DNA of 20,584 bases from positions 1 through 20,584 of the forward strand of contig CAJULM010000049.1 in assembly GCA_910587285.1 (NCBI GenBank), written 5' to 3'. Each line of letters starts with the position of its first letter. Position 1 is the stretch's first letter. The translations under genes were made by a program, and so were the position numbers. The notes under the pieces were generated by a model. That model was not told where the DNA came from, did not search any database, and saw only the letters and a program-made list of their open reading frames with translations. This DNA comes from an uncultured Oscillospiraceae bacterium. Its GTDB lineage: Bacteria > Bacillota > Clostridia > Oscillospirales > Oscillospiraceae. Of this stretch, positions 12,623-19,527 are shown piece by piece.

Positions 12623-14101
12623 ATGTCCCAGCCCATGACGCCCGCCGCAGTACACAAACAATACGATGAGGCCATGACCGCCTTTCGCCGTCAGATCGCG
12701 GACCCCGCCGCCCGAGTGGCCTTTGGCCGGGAGGCCGACGCCTTTATGCGGGAGTGCGCCCGGGGGGTGTGGCACACCGATCAGGGGCTGACGCCTCTGC
12801 ACGTGGAGCATTTCAACGCCATTTACGCAAAGGGCAATCCGGTGCCCACGGCGCTGTACTGGGAGCTGGCCTCGTCGGTGGAGAGCTATGCGGGCTTTGT
12901 GATGCCCAACTTTTTCCGGCGGCTGGTGCAGGCGGATTTGGAGTTGGGGCGCAGCCAGAGCCGCCGGTTCGTGGACACGTTCACCCTCATGCTGCTGTTG
13001 TTCGCCGCGGTGGACGGCAAGGTGAGCGAGGCGGAGGCGGGGTTTGTCAATGTCTGCGCCGATTCCCTGTCCGCCTACTGCGACCACTGCGGGGTGAAGG
13101 GGGGAAAAAGTGGGCTGGACGTGAACGAGTTTGTGGCCCGCCGCACCGACGGCGCCCCCGTCAAAACGGGAAAGCCGGAGGATGAGGCGGTGTCCCCCGC
13201 GCCGGCCAAGGCGGAGGCCGCGGGCAAGCAGGACGAGACCCCGGCTGAGCCGGAGCCCACGCTGGAGGAGCTGCTGGCCCAGCTGGATGAGCTGTGCGGG
13301 CTGGACAAGGTGAAGGAGGACGTGAAGGGGCTTATCAACCTGGTGAAAGTGCGCAAGCTGCGCCAGGAGGCGGGGCTGCCGGTGCCCCCCATGTCCCTGC
13401 ACTTGGTGTTTATGGGCAATCCCGGCACGGGCAAGACCACGGTAGCCCGGCTGCTGGCCAAGATTTATCATGTGGTCGGGGTGCTGTCCAAGGGGCAGCT
13501 GGTGGAGGTGGACCGGTCCGGGCTGGTGGCGGGCTTTGTGGGGCAGACCGCGTTGAAGACCCAGGAGGCCATTGACAAGGCCCTGGGCGGGGTGCTGTTC
13601 ATCGACGAGGCCTACGCCCTGGCCAGCCAGGACAACGCCAACGATTTTGGCCGGGAGGCCATTGAGGTGTTGCTCAAGGGGATGGAGGACCACCGGGATG
13701 ATCTGATTGTCATTGTGGCGGGATACACCGACCTGATGGGAGACTTTATCCATGCCAATCCGGGCCTGGAGAGCCGGTTTAACAAATATTTTTACTTTGA
13801 GGACTACAACGGGGGGCAGCTGGCGGAAATTTTCCGCTCGGTGTGCAAGAAGAACGGCTATACGCTGGACGAGGAGACGGATAAGGCGGCGGCAGAGGCG
13901 TTTCAGGTGATGTACGACCGCCGGGACGAGAATTTTGGAAACGCCCGGGATGTGCGAAACGTGTTTGAGACCGCCATCGCCCGTCAGGCCAACCGGGTGG
14001 CAGGGATGGAGGCGCCAAAAAAGGAGGATTTGATGGCGCTCACCGTGGCCGACCTGGATTTGGAGGGCGGAGAAGAAAATTCGCAAAAAGAAGGCGGTTA
14101 G
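12623..14101 (+). CDS. CbbX/SpoVK-type AAA+ ATPase with TerB-like N-terminal region
   Basis: This 492-residue protein has two halves. Residues 1-175 are helical and contain LLLFAAVDGKVSEAEAGFV (about 125-142), the acidic a-x-x-D-G-x-v-s-x-x-E signature of TerB-like domains. A charged, proline/alanine-rich linker (about 180-212) follows. The AAA+ domain has Walker A GNPGTGKTT (265-273), pore-loop region SGLVAGFVGQT, Walker B VLFIDEA (324-330), sensor 1 in VIVAGYTD, arginine finger R385 in NPGLESRFNKYF and sensor 2 in GNARDVRNVFETAI. This is the CbbX/SpoVK/YjoB clade of ring-forming remodellers. The ATG at 12623 is 10 bases after AAGGAG; a GTG at 12614 is too close. It is divergent from the envelope gene. 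The remodelled target is unknown. Confidence 0.88.
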   Translation: MSQPMTPAAVHKQYDEAMTAFRRQIADPAARVAFGREADAFMRECARGVWHTDQGLTPLHVEHFNAIYAKGNPVPTALYWELASSVESYAGFVMPNFFRRLVQADLELGRSQSRRFVDTFTLMLLLFAAVDGKVSEAEAGFVNVCADSLSAYCDHCGVKGGKSGLDVNEFVARRTDGAPVKTGKPEDEAVSPAPAKAEAAGKQDETPAEPEPTLEELLAQLDELCGLDKVKEDVKGLINLVKVRKLRQEAGLPVPPMSLHLVFMGNPGTGKTTVARLLAKIYHVVGVLSKGQLVEVDRSGLVAGFVGQTALKTQEAIDKALGGVLFIDEAYALASQDNANDFGREAIEVLLKGMEDHRDDLIVIVAGYTDLMGDFIHANPGLESRFNKYFYFEDYNGGQLAEIFRSVCKKNGYTLDEETDKAAAEAFQVMYDRRDENFGNARDVRNVFETAIARQANRVAGMEAPKKEDLMALTVADLDLEGGEENSQKEGG

Positions 14102-14104
14102 CTC

Positions 14105-14133
14105 TTGCGCACAGGAGATATTTGTAGTATAAT
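14105..14133 (+). promoter_or_regulatory. Promoter of tRNA-Leu
   Basis: TTGCGC (14105-14110), 17 bases, TATAAT (14128-14133), 13 bases before the tRNA 5' end. Confidence 0.82.
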
Positions 14134-14146
14134 AGCTCCCGTGCCT

Positions 14147-14234
14147 GCCGGTGTGATGGAATTGGTAGACGTGACGGACTCAAAATCCGTTGGGCTAATC
14201 CCCCGTGTGGGTTCGAGTCCCACCACCGGCACCA
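14147..14234 (+). tRNA. tRNA-Leu (anticodon CAA)
   Basis: This 88-nt class II tRNA has acceptor stem GCCGGTG/CACCGGC, discriminator A and encoded CCA. The D arm is GATGGAATTGGTAGAC and the anticodon stem ACGGA/TCCGT with loop CTCAAAA (CAA). It has a long variable arm and the T arm GGGTTCGAGTCCC. It marks the left edge of an AT-rich island; tRNA 3' ends are common integration sites. Confidence 0.96.
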
Positions 14235-14239
14235 TTGTA

Positions 14240-14281
14240 GACAAACCCTACGTATAACAATAGTTATACGTAGGGTTTGTC
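14240..14281 (+). terminator. Perfect 19-bp inverted repeat directly after tRNA-Leu
   Basis: GACAAACCCTACGTATAAC (14240-14258) pairs perfectly with 14263-14281 around AATA, followed by CTTTCTTTG. It lies 5 bases past the tRNA and probably terminates it. It is the first AT-rich sequence, so it may equally be an element-end structure. Confidence 0.75.
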
Positions 14282-14350
14282 CTTTCTTTGCAAAATTTCA
14301 CTAAAATCGAACCTTAAAATTGGCTACAATTACATATCATAGGTGTCAGT

Positions 14351-14396
14351 AAGCAGATTTGAGAAGATTGGCTATCTCTCAAACCTGCTTTTATTT
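14351..14396 (+). terminator. Second hairpin upstream of the recombinase fragment
   Basis: AAGCAG-x-TTTGAGA (14351-14364) pairs with TCTCAAA-x-CTGCTT (14377-14390) with one A-C mismatch, followed by TTTTATTTAT. No gene precedes it on this strand apart from the tRNA. It may terminate a lost gene of the island or act as a leader for the fragment at 14420. Confidence 0.6.
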
Positions 14397-14419
14397 ATGT
14401 TTTAGAAAGTGAGGCAAGC

Positions 14420-14770
14420 ATGAAACTTCCATATGGCTATGTTTTAGATGGTGAAAAGATTGCCATCCATGAGAAAAGGGCAGATACTGTCCGCAGCATA
14501 TTTGAGTATTATCTTGCTGGAGCCAGCCTGGGAAAAATTGTTGATATGCTCTTTGTAAAGGGTGTATCTTCCCCGACAGGGAAATCCAAATGGACCAGGG
14601 CAGCTGTGGATAAGCTCCGTGCCAACAAGAAATATATTCTGATCGTTGGTATGAAAGTGTATTTAGATACTCAATTCGAAAAAGATCATCGGTGCAATGT
14701 GGATTATGACAAGGCCGGACATCCGAGAAAATCGACCAGATATCAGTCTCCCTCTATAGAAATGGAATAA
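14420..14770 (+). CDS. Recombinase-domain protein lacking the resolvase catalytic domain (partial or stand-alone)
   Basis: These 116 residues match the 'Recombinase' DNA-binding domain of large serine recombinases: PYGYVLDGEKIAIHEKRADT, VRSIFEYYLAGASLGKIVDM, VSSPTGKSKWTRAAVDKLR, NKKYI. The N-terminal resolvase domain with its catalytic serine and the C-terminal coiled coil/zinc ribbon are absent, so it cannot recombine DNA on its own. I believe short stand-alone versions exist in clostridial mobile elements, so it may be intact rather than broken. Codon use is AT-rich, unlike the left flank. A weak GTGAGG site precedes the ATG. It supports the reading of 14235-19580 as acquired DNA. Confidence 0.72.
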   Translation: MKLPYGYVLDGEKIAIHEKRADTVRSIFEYYLAGASLGKIVDMLFVKGVSSPTGKSKWTRAAVDKLRANKKYILIVGMKVYLDTQFEKDHRCNVDYDKAGHPRKSTRYQSPSIEME

Positions 14771-14773
14771 AGC

Positions 14774-14802
14774 TGTACAAATCCTGTTCTTTCTGATATA
14801 CT
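14774..14802 (+). promoter_or_regulatory. Promoter candidate of the KilA-N gene
   Basis: TGTACA (14774-14779), 17 bases, TATACT (14797-14802), with AAGGGAG at 14811 and ATG at 14827. The -35 is imperfect. Confidence 0.55.
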
Positions 14803-14826
14803 TGTAAAAAAAGGGAGAATGGAATC

Positions 14827-15396
14827 ATGACAGAGAAAGAAGTCGGTGAACTCTACACACGCTTGGCGTTCCAGTACGAGTCCTCGATTGATTCGCTTTT
14901 AGCGCGACAAATCATAGACACGGATCTTGCTACTACATCGAGAGAGAAGTTTTATGATTCGCTGAATGAAGACAAGCTGCGGACATCTAAAAAAATCAGG
15001 GACTACCGTGAAACTATGCGCCTATACATGAGGCTGATGACCTGCAAGGATATGGTGTCCTTGACCGAGTTGGCAAAGCAGTATTCTGAAGAATCTCCTG
15101 GATACGTTATTCAAAGCTGGATGCGTAGCCGCAACACATTGGAGTTTCTTCGTCAATGGGAAGATGACATGAATGAGGAATTTGACGATAGGGTCTGTGA
15201 GGAACTGATCCACCAAGGGCATACTACATCGCTTACCATTACGCCATCTCTGTGGATTCGAAAGACTCACGCTATTGGGATGCGTGTAAAACAGGGCAAA
15301 GGCGGCGGCGTGAGTGCTTACCCTGAAATTGCAGCGGACTTCCAACTGTGGTTAGATCCGAAAGCGAGATTAGCGATGGTTAGGAAGCATGTGTAG
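14827..15396 (+). CDS. KilA-N domain protein
   Basis: This 189-residue protein carries a KilA-N domain over about residues 78-189. Landmarks are MVSLTELAKQYSEESPGYVI, QSWMRSRNTLEFLRQWE, LWIRKTHAIGMRVKQGKGGG, and YPEIAADFQLWLDPKARLAM at the end. KilA-N is a DNA-binding module widespread in phages, plasmids and islands. The first 75 residues (TEKEVGELYTRLAFQYESSI...) are not recognised. The protein ends where the domain ends, without the C-terminal extension seen in many homologues. The ATG at 14827 follows AAGGGAG by 9 bases. The nuclease gene begins 96 bases downstream on the same strand, after an operator-like palindrome, so it may be the regulator or a component of that system. Confidence 0.85.
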   Translation: MTEKEVGELYTRLAFQYESSIDSLLARQIIDTDLATTSREKFYDSLNEDKLRTSKKIRDYRETMRLYMRLMTCKDMVSLTELAKQYSEESPGYVIQSWMRSRNTLEFLRQWEDDMNEEFDDRVCEELIHQGHTTSLTITPSLWIRKTHAIGMRVKQGKGGGVSAYPEIAADFQLWLDPKARLAMVRKHV

Positions 15397-15419
15397 TTCC
15401 AGTAAAGTTAATAGTAGAT

Positions 15420-15445
15420 AGAATTCATAAAAAGTTATAAATTCT
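15420..15445. promoter_or_regulatory. Operator-like inverted repeat between KilA-N and nuclease genes
   Basis: AGAATTCATAA and TTATAAATTCT face each other across AAAG, with 10 of 11 positions complementary. It sits 48 bases before the nuclease ATG and is a plausible binding site for a dimeric regulator. It has no T tract and so is a poor terminator. I see no convincing sigma-A promoter in this gap. Confidence 0.4.
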
Positions 15446-15492
15446 GAAGCTAAACTGAATACTATGCACTCCATTTGAGAGAAGGCTTGTAC

Positions 15493-16572
15493 ATGCTATT
15501 AAGTGATATAATCTCCAGCACTCATAAAGAGATTGCTGGCTCTAGAACTAAAAATCGATTAACTGTCCAAATTAGCTATGCAATCCAGCTCTTAATGGAG
15601 TTTTATCCAACAGATTTTCTCATTATGATGGACTATATTGAGGATGTTTCTATTATCAGCGATCCAGAAAATCCTTCTGGAATCCATTTGTATCAGGTAA
15701 AGACAAAATCCTCCGATAAGCAATATTTGCTGTCTACGGTAATTGGAGAAAAGTGGTTTCAAAAATTATATGCAAATGCCCAAAAATATGAAACGTACTT
15801 GGGTAGCGCCTCTGTGGTTTGCAATACTGATATTGTGACTTCGATTTCAAAGCCGAACTGCGGAGTATTTGCAAATGCACGAACCGTTTTAGAGGACAAA
15901 GCAATACAGAACAACATCAAAAAAATACGCAAAGCTATTGCAGATGATCAGCAGGTCGGTGAAACTGATATTGACTTATCAAAATTCTATTTTGTTCGAT
16001 CTGCACTCTCTACTAAAGGACATAAGGAAGAGGTGGAACATCAATTTCAAAATTTCTTGTTCAAACAGGATGTGGATTTGCAGGTCGCAACAGCCAAATC
16101 CATTTTTTCGATTTTGTATGACGAACTTGATAAACGCTTTAATGAGGAAATTAGTGAAGAATGTACAGATGTTGAAGAAATCTTTAGTAAGAAGGGAATG
16201 GATGGCAAAAATATTAAGGCTATCATCTCGTGTGGCTTAGCAATTCAAATTCCTGCACTCGACAAGTTATTTGCTGATTTTAATATCATTTCAGTACAGG
16301 AACGACGGCGCTACAGTACCCAATATACTCAGATTAAAATGGATATGTATTCAAATATCTTTTTGTTTGTGGAACTCAAGCGGACTTTACTATCCTTTAT
16401 CGAAATAGAAAATTCAAACGGCGTTGACGATATGCCAGGATTACTCAATTCCGTTTATAAAAGGGCCAGTGAGTGTGAATTCATCCCCGCAGGATATCAA
16501 GATGAGTACTATCTTAAAATGTTAATTATGATTCTTATTTATAAATTCTGCTACGGAGGTGAGGACACTTGA
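15493..16572 (+). CDS. DUF4297/Cap4-like nuclease, candidate effector of a defence system
   Basis: This 359-residue protein fits the DUF4297 (Cap4-type) nuclease pattern. Residues 17-38 (SRTKNRLTVQISYAIQLLME...) form the opening helix. Then comes the acidic strand MMDYIEDVSII with E50/D51, and LYQVKTKSS with Q68-x-K70 gives the E...QxK active site of PD-(D/E)xK nucleases. The C-terminal half (about 200-359) is helical and unassigned. In CBASS Cap4 and Lamassu LmuA this domain degrades DNA after an infection signal. The ATG at 15493 follows AGAAGG by 7 bases; an upstream TTG at 15475 lacks a site. It overlaps the downstream ATPase by 4 bases, so the two are made together. Nuclease activity is inferred from the motif. 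Confidence 0.78.
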   Translation: MLLSDIISSTHKEIAGSRTKNRLTVQISYAIQLLMEFYPTDFLIMMDYIEDVSIISDPENPSGIHLYQVKTKSSDKQYLLSTVIGEKWFQKLYANAQKYETYLGSASVVCNTDIVTSISKPNCGVFANARTVLEDKAIQNNIKKIRKAIADDQQVGETDIDLSKFYFVRSALSTKGHKEEVEHQFQNFLFKQDVDLQVATAKSIFSILYDELDKRFNEEISEECTDVEEIFSKKGMDGKNIKAIISCGLAIQIPALDKLFADFNIISVQERRRYSTQYTQIKMDMYSNIFLFVELKRTLLSFIEIENSNGVDDMPGLLNSVYKRASECEFIPAGYQDEYYLKMLIMILIYKFCYGGEDT

Positions 16573-18248
16573 ACTTGATAATATCTGCAATCACAATGGT
16601 TGATTTGACAAATAAAGAAGCAAAACGAATATATTTCTCTCCAGATAAAAATCTTCTTACCAGCGAACACAATCATTTGGGCAAATCAGTAATAATGAAA
16701 TCTATTTACTATACATTAGGAGCAGAAGTTTACTATCCTCATCCGATTAAAAAATTAAACCTACTCACATACATTGATTTTTCACTTGATAGTCACCAGT
16801 ATCGAATTGCACGACTAAAGAACACATTTGTATTGTATTGCGATGGTTCTTTTTGTGGCCGATTCCCATCTGTTAATGAGTTTGACAATGAATTAAGCAA
16901 ACTATTTGGATTAGAAATAAACTTAGTTGGGAAAGACCAAGAGGGTACAATAGTAAGATGCCCTCCTGCGTTTTATTATATGCCTTATTATATAGATCAG
17001 GAAAATGGGTGGGCGGCAAATTCTTTTTCCTTTGACCGCATGACACAATTCGATATGCCACAAAGAAAAAGTAGTTATTTTTTTCATTTGGGTGTACTTG
17101 ACAATAGATATGTAGAAATATCAAAACGTCAAAAGACAAATAGTCGTCAAATCAATACCCTTAAAACGGAAACGGAAAAGTATCGTACAGTAATAGAAAC
17201 ACTACAAGCGGGCCTTAATGCTGTGCAAATGTCTTTTGATACCGCTTCCTTGGAACGGGCTATAGCCCTTCGTCAAGTAGAAATTAAGCAACTTCTAGGC
17301 GAAATATCAAAAGTGCGATCTGATTTACTTGAAGCTGGAGATCAGTTAGTACAGATACTACATGAAAAAGAAGTTCTCTCTAAATATATTAAGAAAAAAA
17401 TCCCAAAAACAGAATCTTCCACAAATGAAACAATTGAATGTCCACGTTGCGGGATGGTGTTTGAGCAAGCTCTAAGGCAAAAACTTGAAAAGGCATATTT
17501 ACTTGAGTCATTGCATGATGATTATACAAGCGTCTCTGGGCGCCAAGCTCAATTAGAAAGGAAAGTCACGAAATTACAAAGGAAATTTGATGATAAGCAA
17601 CATACATTGGCTGATTATGAAAAAAGTCTGGTGTCAGACCGTGAATCCTACAATGCCTATGTAAAATCTAAAGCTACAAATCAGATGCTAAAAGAATACT
17701 GGGAGCAAATTGGGCATAATAATGAAGAAATTGATCGACTTAAAAAGGACAATGTAAACATCAGAAAATTACTTGTAAGTTATGCCCAGGAAAGAGACCA
17801 GGCTAACACGATATACCTGAACAATCTTGAAAAGTTACTGATTGGTCTCGATATTCCCTCGGATCAAGTCGAAGAAAATAGTGAACCAGGCTCAGCTTTG
17901 ATTGCAAGTGGGGCATATGGGCCGCGTTGCAAAGTAGCACAGATTTTGGCTTTTATTGAGACTCAGCATCGAATTTCGCCAGATTTGATAACATTTCCTG
18001 TGGTTATCGACTCGCCAAATATTTTAGAGCAGGATAATGAGCATTTGGATACTGTTATTCGTTCCTTACTTATGTGGGATAAAACAGATAATCAAATTAT
18101 TGTTGCTTCCATTCAGGGGAGAGACATAGCTACAAAAATTGACGGGGTAAATATTGTCACTCTATCGAACCCTCAAAATCATCTATTTTGTCCAAGTGAG
18201 TACGCTATGTATGAAGTAGAAATAGCTGAGCTTTTCACGCAATTCTGA
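16569..18248 (+). CDS. Rad50/SMC-like ABC ATPase with CxxC hook, partner of the nuclease
   Basis: This 559-residue protein has a split ABC ATPase head around a coiled coil. An SMC/RecF-type P-loop with a degenerate start lies at 32-40 (SEHNHLGKS, K39/S40). A coiled coil runs through about 182-280, a CPRC zinc-hook motif is at 291-294, and the returning coiled coil covers about 300-420. Signature-like ASGAYGP (446-452) and Walker B PVVIDSP (477-483) close the head. The usual Asp-Glu of Walker B is Asp-Ser here, as I recall for several conflict-system ATPases. The start is TTG at 16569, 8 bases after GGAGGT, overlapping the nuclease stop. The architecture fits LmuB of Lamassu or the ATPase of ABC three-component systems: a DNA-end or foreign-DNA sensor that licenses the nuclease. 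LmuB proteins are usually longer. Confidence 0.82.
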   Translation: MNLIISAITMVDLTNKEAKRIYFSPDKNLLTSEHNHLGKSVIMKSIYYTLGAEVYYPHPIKKLNLLTYIDFSLDSHQYRIARLKNTFVLYCDGSFCGRFPSVNEFDNELSKLFGLEINLVGKDQEGTIVRCPPAFYYMPYYIDQENGWAANSFSFDRMTQFDMPQRKSSYFFHLGVLDNRYVEISKRQKTNSRQINTLKTETEKYRTVIETLQAGLNAVQMSFDTASLERAIALRQVEIKQLLGEISKVRSDLLEAGDQLVQILHEKEVLSKYIKKKIPKTESSTNETIECPRCGMVFEQALRQKLEKAYLLESLHDDYTSVSGRQAQLERKVTKLQRKFDDKQHTLADYEKSLVSDRESYNAYVKSKATNQMLKEYWEQIGHNNEEIDRLKKDNVNIRKLLVSYAQERDQANTIYLNNLEKLLIGLDIPSDQVEENSEPGSALIASGAYGPRCKVAQILAFIETQHRISPDLITFPVVIDSPNILEQDNEHLDTVIRSLLMWDKTDNQIIVASIQGRDIATKIDGVNIVTLSNPQNHLFCPSEYAMYEVEIAELFTQF

Positions 18249-18357
18249 TTTTTAATTTGGAGTGGACGTTTTCACCGAGGTGCTTTGGGGGGGCCGGCAA
18301 ATCATTGCGTTGCAACGATTATGAGCCTGCATCTTTTTTGTCAACACAAGACATTTG

Positions 18358-18403
18358 AATAGGTCCCGCTTTTCGAACAATTTTTCGAAAAGCGGGACCT
18401 ATT
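18358..18403. repeat. Perfect 20-bp inverted repeat
   Basis: The arms 18358-18377 and 18384-18403 are fully complementary around CAATTT. The core is AGGTCCCGCTTTTCGAA on the left. It is longer and more perfect than a usual terminator and has only ATTATA after it. It may be a bidirectional terminator or the trace of an element end. Confidence 0.7.
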
Positions 18404-18408
18404 ATACC

Positions 18409-18445
18409 CGGGAAGTCTTGCGGCACAGGACTTTCCGCTTTTTTA
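18409..18445 (+). terminator. Terminator of the nuclease-ATPase operon
   Basis: CGGGAAGTC (18409-18417) pairs with GACTTTCCG (18429-18437) with one G-T pair, followed by CTTTTTTA. It is the last plus-strand terminator before the IS remnant. Confidence 0.7.
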
Positions 18446-18511
18446 TATCGTGATACTGCGTTTTTAAAACACGCCAAACGCAAAATTAAAATTTTTATAG
18501 CAAGCCGGAAT

Positions 18512-19061
18512 TTAGACACTACTTTTCGATAAAGCCGGCTTATAGGCATCCTCAAATGCCTGTGGTGTCTTATATTTCAGCGTCTGGTGAGGCCGCACCT
18601 CATTGTAGAAGCGAACGTACTCCTCCACGCTTTTGCGAAAGTGCTGTTCAGAGGTGTAGTCCTTTCGGTATGCTCGGATACGGCATTATCCAGCGGCTTT
18701 GCAGTAGCGGAAAAAGACTGCTTTACGCCGTATTGTTGAAGCAACCCTGTCAGCGTTTTTGAAATATACTGGCTGCCTCGGTCGCTGTTGAAGGTCAGGC
18801 TTGACGGGCGTCCCCGCTCTTGGAAAGTTGCCTTGAACGTTGCAGTGACCAGATGTGTACTCATATGCCGGGATACCCGCCAGCCAGTAATTTTACGAGA
18901 ATACAAATCAAGGATAATGCAGAGATAGACCCAATAGCTTTTGACCTTGAAGTATGTTATATCGCTAACCCATATTTGCTTGGGAAGAGTTGCTGAAAAT
19001 TCCCGTTTTAACAAGTTTTGTTTTGCGTATTGTTGCTTGCGCTTGAACTGCTTTTATGCCG
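18512..19061 (-). pseudogene. IS3-family transposase OrfB, broken
   Basis: The integrase core of an IS3-group OrfB is clear: QIWVSDITYF (first D), LTFNSDRGSQYI (second D) and KPLDNAVSE (E). The copy is broken in two places. First, after DNAVSE the frame shifts. The missing family segment (FFxxxKxEE) is deleted, and the remainder, YRKDYTSEQHFRKSVEEYVR to TPQAFEDAY, continues in another frame to a stop at 18512-18514. Second, the N-terminal HTH_21 half is gone; KRKQQYAKQNLLKREF directly follows the OrfA end at about 19050. The gene cannot make an active transposase. Confidence 0.85.
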
Positions 19062-19289
19062 GATAATCTGCATTTCATGCTCTAATTTTTGCAACCGGCG
19101 GGAAATAGCGTCAAACTCGGCTGGAGTGTATATACGATCAGGTGTCTGGATGGAGCAGTAGGTGTTACGCCATTGATAAAGTGTACTTTGGGCAATATGT
19201 AGTTCTTGACTCAAGGCTTTGATGGACGCACCTTTTTCATAACGGCGGATAGTTTTAATTTTGAACTCAGTGGGGTAGGCTGTTGGCAT
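19008..19289 (-). CDS. IS3-family transposase OrfA (remnant context)
   Basis: These 93 residues form an IS3/IS911-type OrfA with helix-turn-helix: TEFKIKTIRRYEKGASIKAL, then SQELHIAQSTLYQWRNTY, and a C-terminal leucine-zipper-like helix FDAISRRLQKLEHEMQII. The ATG at 19289 follows AAGGAG on the minus strand by 9 bases; an in-frame ATG at 19331 lacks a site. Its last residues (KSSSSASNNTQNKTC) are OrfB sequence read in the wrong frame after the deletion, so its natural C-terminus is lost. It could still bind the IS ends, but no functional OrfB is left here. Confidence 0.82.
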   Translation of the reverse strand: MPTAYPTEFKIKTIRRYEKGASIKALSQELHIAQSTLYQWRNTYCSIQTPDRIYTPAEFDAISRRLQKLEHEMQIIRHKSSSSASNNTQNKTC

Positions 19290-19402
19290 AGAATCAACTC
19301 CTTTATGGATAATGAGCCTATTATAATACATTATTGCAATAGGATTGCCAGAGTATATTTGTTCATTGCACTGCCTGTAGCGTTGGGCACCTTGTCAAAT
19401 GG

Positions 19403-19431
19403 TTGCACACAAAGAACAGATTTGGTATAAT
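19403..19431 (+). promoter_or_regulatory. Promoter upstream of the TetR gene
   Basis: TTGCAC (19403-19408), 17 bases, TATAAT (19426-19431). The transcript would have a leader of about 145 bases before the TetR ATG. Confidence 0.75.
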
Positions 19432-19440
19432 ATCAAGCAT

Positions 19441-19483
19441 AAAGAAATTTTGAAACAATACGAAATTTCAATGCCGTTTCTTT
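19441..19483. promoter_or_regulatory. Nested inverted repeats in the TetR leader
   Basis: GAAATTT (19444-19450) and AAATTTC (19463-19469) face each other. AAAGAAA (19441-19447) and TTTCTTT (19477-19483) form an alternative pairing. Being just past the promoter, they could be a TetR operator or a folded leader. Confidence 0.35.
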
Positions 19484-19500
19484 GTGTGGAGGAATAAAAT

Positions 19501-19527
19501 ATGTTTCATCCATATAGGAAAAGATGA
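19501..19527 (+). CDS. Possible 8-residue leader peptide
   Basis: ATG at 19501 follows GGAGG (19488-19492) by 8 bases, a strong initiation site, but the frame encodes only MFHPYRKR before TGA. It lies in the TetR leader. It may be a regulatory leader peptide or the stump of a gene cut off by rearrangement at the island edge; expression is unproven. Confidence 0.3.
   Translation: MFHPYRKR

Larger units (their letters stand above)
18249..18511. other. Non-coding spacer between ATPase gene and decayed IS
   Basis: It holds the palindrome CGTTGCAACG (18308-18317), a very long perfect inverted repeat (18358-18403) and a terminator (18409-18445). A 78-codon minus-strand frame reads through these hairpins and has no protein-like features. 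The AT-rich right end (18446-18511) probably contains the outer end of the insertion sequence, which I could not place. Confidence 0.5.
18512..19289 (-). mobile_element. Degenerate IS3-family insertion sequence
   Basis: OrfA and a truncated, frameshifted OrfB lie in the usual order on the minus strand. An intact member would be about 1.2-1.4 kb; this copy has lost several hundred bases between OrfA and OrfB and a few tens within OrfB. The outer limits are the coding remnants only, because terminal repeats and target duplication could not be identified by eye. Confidence 0.75.

Noticed and set aside
12560..14086. A 508-codon open frame on the minus strand opposite the AAA+ gene
   Set aside because: Same codon-bias effect. 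The product is His/Leu/Gln/Gly-rich with no motif, and the plus strand has full AAA+ motifs, promoter and ribosome binding site.
14204..14234. A duplicated tRNA-Leu 3' end as the right attachment site
   Set aside because: I looked for the tRNA 3' sequence through 18249-19583 and found no convincing repeat, so no att pair is claimed.
18319..18555. A 78-codon minus-strand frame next to the IS remnant
   Set aside because: It reads through two hairpins and the tail of OrfB, and its sequence has no domain or good start site.
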